From assembly GCF_016907715.1 (NCBI RefSeq), contig NZ_JAFBCM010000001.1, forward strand, positions 5,580,001 through 5,644,000: a stretch of DNA of 64,000 nucleotides. Reading direction: 5' to 3'. The position numbers were made by a program, and so were the translations under genes. Below, in pieces: positions 9,808 to 17,851 of the stretch. Within the stretch, counting starts at the first letter, position 1. The number at the start of each line of letters is the position of its first letter. The notes beneath the pieces are model-generated. The model had not been told where the DNA came from, did not search any database, and was given only the letters and a program-made list of their open reading frames with translations. This DNA comes from Tenggerimyces flavus (GTDB lineage Bacteria > Actinomycetota > Actinomycetes > Propionibacteriales > Actinopolymorphaceae).

Positions 9808-9974
9808 ACGAGCGCCGGGGAGTTGGGCCCCCGGCGCGACGGGTGCAGCAACCAGGCAACGAGTGGCCTCGACCCCCGCTCGTCGTCAGGTGGCCGCCGG
9901 GCCGGGAGTGGCGTGTGGGGCAGCAAGGGAACTCGCCATCCCGGCCCGATCCCTGGTTTGTGAGGAGGCAGCAG

Positions 9975-10379
9975 ATGCCAGCCGTACGTAGAGGGCCGGT
10001 CCCGCTGGGGCCTGCCGTGTTCACCTCCCTCGACCGTGCCCAGGCGTCGCTCGCCGAGGCGGCGACCGCCCGGACACCTGCCGAGCGTTACGTGGCCGCC
10101 CACGTAGCGGCGCTCCGCATCACCGCGGCCGTTCTCGCCGCCCGAGCCCGCCCGACGGGCCGCCGGCGCCAGTACAACGCCTGGGTGCTGCTCGCCCAGG
10201 TCGCCCCGGAGCTGTCGGAGTGGGCCGCGTTCTTCTCCGCGGGCGCCAACAAGCGCGCCTCCGCCGAGGCCGGCCTGGCCGACGCGGTGAGCGCGCGAGA
10301 GGCCGACGACTTGATGCGGGACGCCGAGCGCTTCCTCGACGTGGTGGAGACGCTGCTCGACATCCCCGCCGCCGCCTAG
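9975..10379 (+). CDS. SAV_6107-type HEPN domain protein
   Basis: This 134-residue all-helical protein resembles the actinobacterial SAV_6107 HEPN family. ERYVAAH gives Arg38-x4-His43, matching the Rx4-6H catalytic motif of HEPN ribonucleases, so RNase activity is possible but unproven. ATG 9975 follows GAGGAGG with 6 bases between. An in-frame upstream start at 9843 looks non-coding. A canonical LexA box 168 bp upstream suggests induction by DNA damage. No DNA polymerase or antitoxin gene is adjacent. Confidence 0.8.
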   Translation: MPAVRRGPVPLGPAVFTSLDRAQASLAEAATARTPAERYVAAHVAALRITAAVLAARARPTGRRRQYNAWVLLAQVAPELSEWAAFFSAGANKRASAEAGLADAVSAREADDLMRDAERFLDVVETLLDIPAAA

Positions 10380-10404
10380 GTAGAGATCACCGGCACAAGC
10401 CGAC

Positions 10405-10425
10405 GCCAGGCGGCCGCCGCCTGGC
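10405..10425 (+). terminator. Perfect inverted repeat after the HEPN gene
   Basis: GCCAGGCGGC and GCCGCCTGGC are exact reverse complements flanking a single base, 25 bp after the HEPN stop. A folded form would have a shorter stem. No T tract follows. The rest of 10380-10682 shows no further gene. A locally AT-richer stretch at about 10460-10500 may hold the promoter of the MFS gene. Confidence 0.4.
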
Positions 10426-10682
10426 CGCCGCTCCCCCGGGTGGCCGGGCCGGCACGCTGCGCAATAAAATCTCGCCCAGTCGACAATCTCGACAAATCTC
10501 GGCGCATCCGGCAACTGCCGTGAACGATCTTCAACCGGGCCAACCATCGCTCTGACCAGGGCGATAAGGTTCCGGGCCATGCCCGAGCGCAGGCGTGAAC
10601 CAAGATCATCAGACCCCGTTCAGAACTTATGGGTGACCGCAAAGCCACCGTCCGTGTCCGCCATGAGGCATGATGCGGTCTT

Positions 10683-12017
10683 GTGAGCAGCAACGGTGGA
10701 ACGTCCGCCGTCCGGTACCGAGACCTGTTCCGGAACCGGGAGTTCAGCGCGCTCTTTGTCGCCGACGTCCTCTCCAAGGTCGGTAGCCAGCTAGGCAAGT
10801 TCGCGCTCGCCGCTCTCGTCTACGACCGTACGAGATCGACGTCACTCACCGCTATCACGTTCGCGGTCACCTTCCTCCCCGGCCTGCTCGGCGGCCCGAT
10901 CCTCGCCACCCTCGCCGACCGGTACCCACGACGCCAGCTGCTGATCACCTGCGACATCATCCGGGCGAGCCTGATGGCGATCATCGTCTTCGGCAGCCCG
11001 TTCATGCCAGTGCTGGCCTCGCTCGGGATCCTGCTGATCGTCGAGTTCGTGCGCGTCCCGTTCGGCGCCGCGCGGATGGCGATGCTGGCCGACATCCTGG
11101 AGGGCGACCGGTTCGCGGCCGGCAACGCGCTCGTCGGCGCCAGCCAGCAGGTGGTGCAGGTCGCGGGCTTCGGCGTCGGCGGCTTCGTCGTCGTCACGGT
11201 CGGCGCCCAGACCGCGCTGCTCGCCGACACGCTCTCCTACGCGGTGTCCGCGGTCATCCTCGGCATGTTCATCGTCGCCCGCCCCACTCCGGCGCCCAAG
11301 GACGGCAAGCGGCCGCACCTGCTCAAGGACACGATGGAGGGCATCCGCATCGTCCATGAGACGGGTCGGTTGCCCACGCTGTTCTGGCTGCTCATGCTCG
11401 GCCCGACCGTCCTCGCCACGGCGGAGGGCCTCGCGATCCCATATGCGGACATCCTCGGTGGTGGCGATACGGTCGCAGGCCTGTTCCTCGCCGCGGCGCC
11501 GTTCGGTCAGGCGATCGGGCTCGGCATCGTCGGACGGATGAGCCAACGGAGGCGAGAACGAGTCCTCATCCCGTTCTCCATGGCCGTCGGCCTGTGCGTC
11601 GCCCTCACTGGCTTCATCCCCCTCCCGATCGTGATCACGATCGGGTTGTTCCTTGCCGGCATCTTCATGGGCCACATCGCCCACATCCAGGCCTCGATCG
11701 TCGGGCTGATCACGCCGGACGTACGGGGTCGCATCATCGGCCTCGGCAACACCGTCCTGCAGCTCGGCCAGGGCATCGCGATCCTGCTCGCCGGCTTCGT
11801 CGCCGAGCAGACCTCGCTCCGCAGCGTCCTCGCCTGGTCCGGCATCGGCGCCGTGGCCGCGGTGTTCGTCGTCTCCGCCGTCGGCTCGCCGCACGGCGGC
11901 CGGCACCGCGCCGACCCCCGCCAGCTGCGCCGGATGCGCCGCCAGCTGCGCGACGCGAGGCAGGCCACCGAGCACAAGTCGGCCAGCCGGCTCACCTCCA
12001 TCCATCACGTCCGCTGA
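10683..12017 (+). CDS. MFS transporter (MFS_3/EntS-like)
   Basis: The 444-residue polytopic protein begins RYRDLFRNREFSALFVADV and has about 12 membrane helices, with the loop motif ADRYPRRQL after helix 2. This is the pattern of MFS_3/enterobactin-exporter-like carriers. The transported compound is unknown. The C-terminal ~45 residues are very basic and Arg/His rich. The GTG start has only a weak ribosome binding site (GAGG about 14 bases away). Confidence 0.88.
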   Translation: MSSNGGTSAVRYRDLFRNREFSALFVADVLSKVGSQLGKFALAALVYDRTRSTSLTAITFAVTFLPGLLGGPILATLADRYPRRQLLITCDIIRASLMAIIVFGSPFMPVLASLGILLIVEFVRVPFGAARMAMLADILEGDRFAAGNALVGASQQVVQVAGFGVGGFVVVTVGAQTALLADTLSYAVSAVILGMFIVARPTPAPKDGKRPHLLKDTMEGIRIVHETGRLPTLFWLLMLGPTVLATAEGLAIPYADILGGGDTVAGLFLAAAPFGQAIGLGIVGRMSQRRRERVLIPFSMAVGLCVALTGFIPLPIVITIGLFLAGIFMGHIAHIQASIVGLITPDVRGRIIGLGNTVLQLGQGIAILLAGFVAEQTSLRSVLAWSGIGAVAAVFVVSAVGSPHGGRHRADPRQLRRMRRQLRDARQATEHKSASRLTSIHHVR

Positions 12018-12035
12018 CGTGGTAGAACCTGCCCC

Positions 12036-12632
12036 GTGACCGAGTTCCTCCCGCTCGTCTTCACCAGCGGCTGGGCGAGCGGCGTGAACGCGTACGCGAC
12101 CGTGCTGCTGCTCGGCCTGCTCGGCAGGTTCGCCGGCATCGACGGCATCCCGCCGGCGCTGGAACGCACCGAGGTCCTGATCGCCGCGGCCGCGCTGTAC
12201 GTGATCGAGTTCGTCGCGGACAAGATCCCCTACATCGACTCCGGCTGGGACGCGATCTCGACCGCGATCCGGCCCACGGTCGGCGCGATCCTCGGCCTGC
12301 TGATCGTCGGCGACGCGACCAGCCTCGAGCAGGCGATCGGCGCGACCATCGGCGGTTCGTCCGCGCTCCTCAGCCACCTCGCGAAAGCCGGCATGCGGCT
12401 AGCAGCCAACACCTCCCCCGAACCGGTCAGCAACATCGCGCTGTCGGTCACCGAGGACTTCTCCGTCGCCGGCGTGATCACCCTGGCGGTCTTCCACCCC
12501 GTGCCGGCCCTGATCATCGCCGCCATCCTCCTCGTCGTCTCCGCCACCCTCGTCGTGATCCTCGCCCGCAAGGTCCGCCGCGGCTTCCGCCGATGGCGAC
12601 AACGCCGAAGCCAGGCGTTAGCAAGTCCATAG
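12036..12632 (+). CDS. DUF4126 membrane protein
   Basis: A 198-residue protein with four to five hydrophobic segments and the DUF4126 opening LVFTSGWASGVNAYATVLLL, plus an internal GWDAISTAIRP. It has a basic C-terminal tail. Function is unknown. It starts 18 bp after the MFS stop on the same strand, so the two are probably co-transcribed. Confidence 0.85.
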   Translation: MTEFLPLVFTSGWASGVNAYATVLLLGLLGRFAGIDGIPPALERTEVLIAAAALYVIEFVADKIPYIDSGWDAISTAIRPTVGAILGLLIVGDATSLEQAIGATIGGSSALLSHLAKAGMRLAANTSPEPVSNIALSVTEDFSVAGVITLAVFHPVPALIIAAILLVVSATLVVILARKVRRGFRRWRQRRSQALASP

Positions 12633-12692
12633 CCGGTCGCTGCCTGCCAAACCGGGAGTTGGGCTGGCCAGAACCGTGTAGGCTCCCGGCCC

Positions 12693-13931
12693 GTGGCGCG
12701 AGTCGTGGTGATCGGCGGCGGATTCGGTGGAATGGCTGCGGCGGCACGGCTCGCCAAGCTCGGTCACCGGGTGAGGTTGTTCGAACGCACCGAGCAACTC
12801 GGGGGCGCCGTACGCAAGGTCGAGCAGGACGGTTTCAGCTGGGACATCGGCCCCACCGCGATGACCCTCCCCGCCGCGATCAGGGACACGTTCCGCAAGT
12901 CCGGACGTCCGCTCGAGCAGGTCCGCGACCTCGTCCCCGTCGAGACCCCGCGCTGGCACGTCTTCCAGGACGGCAGCGCGATCGACCTCCCGATCCAGAG
13001 CCGATCAGGCCAGCGCGCCGAGCTCGAGCAGACGCTCGGCAAGAGCGCCGCCGACGCGTGGGAGCTGACGATCGACCAGCTCGGCCCCACCTGGGAGCTG
13101 CTCAGAGCGCAAGCCCTCGAGCAGCCCTACAAGGGCATCCGAGCGCTCGGCGTCAAGGGCGCGAGAACGCTCGCCCCGTGGCGCAACCTGGCCGAGCTCA
13201 AGCTTCCCGACGAACGTCTCCGCGCCGTCCTCGAGCACCATCTGATCGTCACCGGCACCGACCCGCGGACCGCCCCCGCCTACCTCGCCGTACACGCGTA
13301 CGTCGAGCGCACGTTCGGCCTCTGGACCTGCGAGGGCGGCCTCACCGGGCTCGTCGACGCGTTCGTCAGGCGGCTCGCCGAGCGCAAGGTCGACGTACGT
13401 CTCGGAGCACCGGTCGCGAAGATCACCAGCAAGAACCGCACCATCACCGGCGTCGTCCTCGAAGACGGCCGGGAGATCACCGCCGACCTCGTCGTCGCCG
13501 CAGACGGCACCGCCGACCTGCGTACGGGCGACGTGCGGCTCACCTGCATCGGCGTCGACCGCCAGGCGCCCGTGCTGCCGCACGAGACCGTCGTGCACGG
13601 CGATCCTCTCGTGGTCGTACGTGCGCCACAAAGCCAACGGGCGTGGACGATTCTCTGCTACGGCGAGGGCGATCCGCTCGACCTGCTCGCCGATCGCGGC
13701 ATCGACATCCGCCCGTACGTCCTTACCCGACGCGACCTCCAGACCCCGCAGTACGGACCGCCCTGGTCGTGGCGCACGCTCACCCCGAACAGGGACCCGC
13801 ACACCCACGGCCTGTTCCATGTCGGCGGTACGACCAGGCCCGGTCCCGGACTCCCCTACGTCATGCTCGGCGCCGCGCTCGTCGCCGAGGACATCGGCAA
13901 GGCGCAGCGCCAGCAGGCGCAGGCCAACTAG
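12693..13931 (+). CDS. FAD-dependent oxidoreductase (phytoene-desaturase/NAD(P)-binding Rossmann type)
   Basis: The N terminus VVVIGGGFGGMAAAARLA binds the FAD ADP moiety, followed by an acidic strand end at FERTEQLGG. The 412-residue length and the ITADLVVAADG segment fit the CrtI/amine-oxidase-like superfamily. Its proximity to a polyprenyl diphosphate synthase makes an isoprenoid substrate conceivable but not shown. It follows DUF4126 by 60 bp. Its TAG lies in a CTAG that also supplies the stop of the convergent metF. Confidence 0.85.
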   Translation: MARVVVIGGGFGGMAAAARLAKLGHRVRLFERTEQLGGAVRKVEQDGFSWDIGPTAMTLPAAIRDTFRKSGRPLEQVRDLVPVETPRWHVFQDGSAIDLPIQSRSGQRAELEQTLGKSAADAWELTIDQLGPTWELLRAQALEQPYKGIRALGVKGARTLAPWRNLAELKLPDERLRAVLEHHLIVTGTDPRTAPAYLAVHAYVERTFGLWTCEGGLTGLVDAFVRRLAERKVDVRLGAPVAKITSKNRTITGVVLEDGREITADLVVAADGTADLRTGDVRLTCIGVDRQAPVLPHETVVHGDPLVVVRAPQSQRAWTILCYGEGDPLDLLADRGIDIRPYVLTRRDLQTPQYGPPWSWRTLTPNRDPHTHGLFHVGGTTRPGPGLPYVMLGAALVAEDIGKAQRQQAQAN

Positions 13932-14845
13932 CTGACCGGCGAAGGCGCCACGTTCGCGTAGATCTCGCGCGTCGCGGTCGACCTGTTCAACGTGTAGAAG
14001 TGCAGCCCCGGCGCTCCGCCGGCGAGCAACCGCGAGGACAGCTCCGTCGCGACCTCGATGCCGACGGCGCGTACGGCGTCCGGGTCGGACTCCACCGAGT
14101 GCAGCCGATCCGCAAGCCAGGAAGGGAATTCGGCACCGGACAGCAGCGCCATCCGTTCGATCTGCATCACGTTCGTCACCGGCATGATGCCGGGGATGAT
14201 CGGAATCGTGCAGCCGTACCGAGCGGCGCGATCGACCAGCGCGAAGTACGCGTCGGCGTTGAAGAAGAACTGCGTGATCGCGTAGTCCGCGCCCGCTTCC
14301 GCCTTACGGGCAAGGAATCGAGCGTCGGAGTCCAGGTCCGAAGCCTCGGGGTGCTTCTCCGGGAACGCCGCCACACCGACGCAGAAGTCGCCGAGCTCAC
14401 AAACCAGCGACACCAACTCGTCGGCGTGGTCCAGCCCGAGCGGATGCCGTACCCACGGCTGCCCCAGCCCACCGGGCGGGTCGCCGCGCAGCGCGAGCAC
14501 GTTGCGCACCCCAGCGTCGGCGTACGCACCGACGACCGAACGGATCTCCGCGCGCGAGTGCCCCACACAGGTGAAGTGCCCGACCGGCGTCAGCGTCGTC
14601 TCCGAGGCGATCCGCCCGGTGATGCGCACCGTTCGTTCGCGCGTCGTGCCGCCCGCGCCGTACGTCACCGAGACGAACGTCGGCGCCAACGGCTCCAGCT
14701 CGCGCACCGCGCGCCACAGCTGCTGCTCGCCGGCGTCTGTCTTCGGCGGGAAGAACTCGAACGAGAACGAACGGTTGCCGCCCGCCAACAGCTCGCGGAT
14801 CGTCGTAGCACCACCCGGCAGGGTCGAGGGAAGTCCGAGAGCCAT
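13928..14845 (-). CDS. metF: 5,10-methylenetetrahydrofolate reductase
   Basis: MetF reduces methylenetetrahydrofolate to 5-methyltetrahydrofolate for methionine synthesis, using FAD. The 305-residue protein carries FSFEFFPPKTDAGEQQLW near the N terminus, then FVSVTYGAGGTTRE, LALRGDPP and ADYAITQFFF, all standard MTHFR landmarks. ATG 14845 gives the expected N terminus. The location next to the prenyl synthase parallels Rv2172c-Rv2173 in M. tuberculosis. It is convergent with, and overlaps by 4 bp, the FAD oxidoreductase gene. Confidence 0.92.
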   Translation of the reverse strand: MALGLPSTLPGGATTIRELLAGGNRSFSFEFFPPKTDAGEQQLWRAVRELEPLAPTFVSVTYGAGGTTRERTVRITGRIASETTLTPVGHFTCVGHSRAEIRSVVGAYADAGVRNVLALRGDPPGGLGQPWVRHPLGLDHADELVSLVCELGDFCVGVAAFPEKHPEASDLDSDARFLARKAEAGADYAITQFFFNADAYFALVDRAARYGCTIPIIPGIMPVTNVMQIERMALLSGAEFPSWLADRLHSVESDPDAVRAVGIEVATELSSRLLAGGAPGLHFYTLNRSTATREIYANVAPSPVS

Positions 14846-14910
14846 AACCGCAAGGCTAGCCAGCCCCCGTGTCACCGGGGACGTCCGTTCCAGCCACTGA
14901 GCGGAGCGCT

Positions 14911-14963
14911 TGGGTCGGGGGCACCCTCGTCCCGACCTATGGGACCGGGGTGCCCCCGACCCA
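14911..14963. repeat. Hairpin repeat family A, copy 1
   Basis: Arms at 14911-14933 and 14941-14963 pair at 21 of 23 positions around GACCTAT; the core is GGGGGCACCCT. A second member is at 24992-25030. It lies in the 169-bp divergent gap between metF and the prenyl synthase, so it sits in both promoter regions. Confidence 0.75.
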
Positions 14964-15014
14964 GTCCGCCAACGCAGGCCCGCTGGACCGATGGCGGCGA
15001 CTAGGCTGCGCTCC

Positions 15015-16076
15015 GTGTCACACAGTGAGCAGCTTCGATCGCGGGTCGAGCAGGAACTGCGGAAGTTCCTGCGCGAGCAGGGCGAAGAGCTGACCGGCGT
15101 CGACGACAACCTCGTGCACCCTCTCGAGCTGCTGGCCGACCTGCTCGCCGGCGGCAAGCGGCTGCGGCCCGCGTTCTGCTACTGGGGCTGGCGCGGCGCG
15201 GGCGGCGAGGACGGCGACGAGATCGTGACCGCCGCCGCAGCGCTCGAGCTGCTGCAGGCGAGCGCGATCCTGCACGACGACGTCATGGACGACTCCGACC
15301 TGCGCCGCGGCAAGCCGGCCGCGCACCGGCGGTTCGCCACGCTGCATCGCGAGAGCGGCTGGTCCGGCTCCGACGAGGCGTTCGGCCGCGGCGGCGCGAT
15401 CCTGCTCGGCGACCTGTGCCTGTCCTGGTCGGACCAGATGCTGCGCCAGAGCGGCCTGCCCGCCGAACGGCTGCTCCCCGCGATGAGCTACTTCGACACG
15501 ATGCGCGCGGAGGTCATGGCCGGCCAGTACCTCGACCTCGTCATCCAGGGCTCCGGCGCGGAGTCCTCGCTGGAGTTCGCGTTGCGCGTCCTGCGGTTCA
15601 AGAGCGCGAAGTACACGGTCGAACGGCCGCTCCAGCTCGGCGGCGCGCTCGCCGGCGGGACGCCGGAGCTGCTGGCGGCGTACTCCGCGTACGGCCTGCC
15701 GCTCGGCGAGGCGTTCCAGCTCCGCGACGACATCCTCGGTGTGTACGGCGACCCCGCGGTCACCGGCAAGCCGGCGGGCGACGACCTGCGCGAAGGCAAG
15801 CGGACCGTGCTCGTGGCGAAGACCCGCGAGAACGCGACTCCCGAGCAGGCCGAACGACTCGAAGCCTGCCTCGGCGACCCGAAGCTCACCACCGAGCAGG
15901 TCGCGGACGCGCGGGAGATCATCGTCGCGACCGGTGCGCTCGCCGCGGTCGAGCGGCTCATCGACGAGCTCACCGATCAGGCGTACGCCGCCCTGGCCGC
16001 GGCGCCCGTGGTGGACGACAGGGCCAGGACGGCGCTCGAGCAACTCGTCACCGCGGCGACGAAGCGCTCGCTGTAA
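15015..16076 (+). CDS. Polyprenyl diphosphate synthase (geranylgeranyl-PP synthase type)
   Basis: The enzyme condenses isopentenyl diphosphate with allylic diphosphates to C15-C20+ products. The first Asp-rich motif is DDVMD at residues 88-92 in LLQASAILHDDVMDDSDLRR, and the second is Asp238-Asp239 in FQLRDDILGVYGD. At 353 residues from GTG 15015 the length is normal. Upstream in-frame sequence is the hairpin repeat, so a longer start is unlikely. The position next to metF matches idsA2 (Rv2173). Product chain length cannot be read with confidence. Confidence 0.9.
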   Translation: MSHSEQLRSRVEQELRKFLREQGEELTGVDDNLVHPLELLADLLAGGKRLRPAFCYWGWRGAGGEDGDEIVTAAAALELLQASAILHDDVMDDSDLRRGKPAAHRRFATLHRESGWSGSDEAFGRGGAILLGDLCLSWSDQMLRQSGLPAERLLPAMSYFDTMRAEVMAGQYLDLVIQGSGAESSLEFALRVLRFKSAKYTVERPLQLGGALAGGTPELLAAYSAYGLPLGEAFQLRDDILGVYGDPAVTGKPAGDDLREGKRTVLVAKTRENATPEQAERLEACLGDPKLTTEQVADAREIIVATGALAAVERLIDELTDQAYAALAAAPVVDDRARTALEQLVTAATKRSL

Positions 16077-16089
16077 CCGGCTCGGCCGA

Positions 16090-16144
16090 TTGAATGAAGG
16101 GCACCTTCATCTCAACCTATTGAATGAAGGTGCCCTTCATTCAA
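16090..16144. repeat. Hairpin repeat family B, copy 1 (55 bp)
   Basis: TTGAATGAAGGGCACCTTCA(T) at 16090-16110 is perfectly complementary to 16124-16144 (21 bp), with a 13-nt loop CTCAACCTATTGA. It lies between two convergent genes and may work as a bidirectional terminator. An exact reverse-complement copy is at 25052-25106. Confidence 0.85.
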
Positions 16145-16153
16145 ACGTGGCCG

Positions 16154-16915
16154 CTACTTGCGCCATGCCTCCTGCGGCGGAGGCTGCGCACCGGCGCCAC
16201 CGGTCGGGGGCTGCATCGGCTGCGGAACGGTCGGCTTGGCTTCGCCCGACGGCTTCACGTTCGCCGAGTCTTCCTCGATCCGGTTGAGCCACTTTCCCCA
16301 GCGATCCTGCATCGGTCGCACCAGTCCGCCGCCGATGCCGATGATCAGCACACCGGCGATCGTCGCCAACACCGCGGTCAGCACCGAGCTGGTCACGAAG
16401 CCCGCGACGCCGATCTGGTTCAGCGCGGCCACGACACCGAGGCCCATGATGAACACAGCAACGATGTTCGCCAGCATCCGACCGTACGACACCGAAGACA
16501 GCGCGCCTGTCAACACGTCCTTGACAGCGTTCGCGATCGCGCCGGCGATCACCACGATGATGATCGCGACCGCGGCCCTCGGCAGCCAGGACACGATGCT
16601 GTTCAGCGCATCGCTGATCGGGTTCGTCCCGAACACCGCGAACGAAGCCTGCAACACGATCAGCAGCACGAAGTAGTACAGCAGCTTCGCGACGAGCTTG
16701 ATCGCGTCGTAGTTGCTCCGTTCCAGCATCCGGCCGAGGCCGCTCTTGTCCACGGCGCGGTCGAAGCCGACCTTCCGCAGTCCGGCTTCGGCGAACTTCG
16801 CGAGCATCTTCGCGATGAACCAGCCCACGACCAGGATCACGAGGAACAGCGCCAGCTTCGGCACGAACGTCGCGATCGAGGACCATGCTTGGCTGAGGCC
16901 GCCCATGATGTCCAT
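16154..16915 (-). CDS. Small-conductance mechanosensitive-channel-like membrane protein (CmpX/TM-helix repeat)
   Basis: The 253-residue protein has an initial helix (ALFLVILVVGWFIAKML) followed by KFAEAGLRKVGFD and three more paired helices, with a GIGGGLVRPMQ segment near the end. This is the conserved TM_helix (PF05552) repeat arrangement of CmpX-like proteins. The C-terminal tail is Pro/Gln rich and probably cytoplasmic. ATG 16915 follows AGGAGG by 8 bases. A hairpin repeat immediately follows its stop. Confidence 0.82.
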   Translation of the reverse strand: MDIMGGLSQAWSSIATFVPKLALFLVILVVGWFIAKMLAKFAEAGLRKVGFDRAVDKSGLGRMLERSNYDAIKLVAKLLYYFVLLIVLQASFAVFGTNPISDALNSIVSWLPRAAVAIIIVVIAGAIANAVKDVLTGALSSVSYGRMLANIVAVFIMGLGVVAALNQIGVAGFVTSSVLTAVLATIAGVLIIGIGGGLVRPMQDRWGKWLNRIEEDSANVKPSGEAKPTVPQPMQPPTGGAGAQPPPQEAWRK

Positions 16916-16996
16916 GGAGTCTCCTCCTACTGTCATTTCGGGCAAAACGCCTGAAAGAGTGACGCCTTTGTACCCGATTTAGGAGGAGCTACACCG

Positions 16997-17425
16997 TTAA
17001 CGTCCGAAATGCGGTAACTCTCCGTCATCGGCGTCCCGGCGCAGCAGCAGGACGAACGCGCCGAAGCCTTCCTGCGTGGCCCGCTCGCGGAAGATGTCGA
17101 GCGCGGTCCCGTACGTCTTCGGGGCTTCGCTCGCGAGCCGTTCGAAGCCGTCCCACAGCACCAGCACGCCCCGGCCGCCCGACACGTCGCTGAGACTGTC
17201 GGCGAGCGCGTCGAAGTTGCGGCCGAAGTACGCGGGCAGCTCGAACGCGGTCGCGACCGCGTCCAGCAGCCCGGACTTGTCCTCGACGCCGGACGTGTCC
17301 AGCAGCACGAACCGCCAGCCCGCGTCCGAGCAGGCGACCGCGACGTCGTCGATCGAGAGCGCCGACGGCCAGTCGTACACGCCGGAGCTGTGCTCGCCAG
17401 TCAGCAGGGAGACGAGGCCCTTCAT
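16997..17425 (-). CDS. Barstar-family ribonuclease inhibitor
   Basis: The 142-residue protein contains YFGRNFDALADSLSD, the barstar signature helix that plugs the ribonuclease active site, and ends with a strand-rich C terminus. It lacks a signal peptide, so it should protect the cytoplasm. Its ATG overlaps the stop of the ribonuclease gene by 4 bp (ATGA), coupling translation of toxin and inhibitor. Confidence 0.85.
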   Translation of the reverse strand: MKGLVSLLTGEHSSGVYDWPSALSIDDVAVACSDAGWRFVLLDTSGVEDKSGLLDAVATAFELPAYFGRNFDALADSLSDVSGGRGVLVLWDGFERLASEAPKTYGTALDIFRERATQEGFGAFVLLLRRDADDGELPHFGR

Positions 17426-17814
17426 CGGCGGATCCTCCGGAAGCTCTGGTAGTGGTCGTCGGTGTAGTAGAGGGCGTCGTCGTCGCCGGCCACGATGCGC
17501 CGCGCGCCGCGGTCGTCCTCGCCTGGCGTCGGGACGGTGTACTCGCGATAGAACCCGTTGCGCTGCTTGGGCAGCAGCTTCTCCCGGTTGCCGAACGTCT
17601 GGTCGTCCTGCCGGTACGGGAACGGCCCGCCGTCGTCGATCAGCTCGACCGTCTCGCGCGCCTCGGGCGGCAGCTCGGCGAGCTCGACGAACGCCAACCC
17701 ACTCGCCGTGTCCGTCGGAGCGCTTGTCGGCGCACTCGTCGGCGGGGCGGCGACGCCGCACCCCACGAGGAAGGCGGCGAGCGCCGCGACGAGCAGCGCG
17801 ATCCGTAGTCGCAT
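17422..17814 (-). CDS. Lipoprotein ribonuclease of the N1/T1-barnase (RNase Sa-like) family
   Basis: A 130-residue guanyl-specific RNase domain with the catalytic set Glu91 (YREYTV), Arg105/106 (GARRIV) and His121 (YTDDHYQSF), close to Streptomyces RNase Sa. The N terminus is a signal peptide with lipobox LVGC (Cys19), then a Ser/Thr/Pro/Ala linker, so the enzyme is probably tethered outside the membrane rather than freely secreted. The barstar gene follows with a 4-bp overlap. The nearest plus-strand gene starts 37 bp upstream, so the promoters share a very short divergent region. Confidence 0.85.
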   Translation of the reverse strand: MRLRIALLVAALAAFLVGCGVAAPPTSAPTSAPTDTASGLAFVELAELPPEARETVELIDDGGPFPYRQDDQTFGNREKLLPKQRNGFYREYTVPTPGEDDRGARRIVAGDDDALYYTDDHYQSFRRIRR

Positions 17815-17851
17815 GGGCGCACATCGTAGGGCCAGTCGTAGAGTCGATCTC

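Noticed and set aside
9843-9974. Longer start (9843) for the HEPN gene
   Set aside because: The extra 44 residues are Trp/Pro/Arg-rich and unlike the family start, whereas GAGGAGG sits ideally before ATG 9975.
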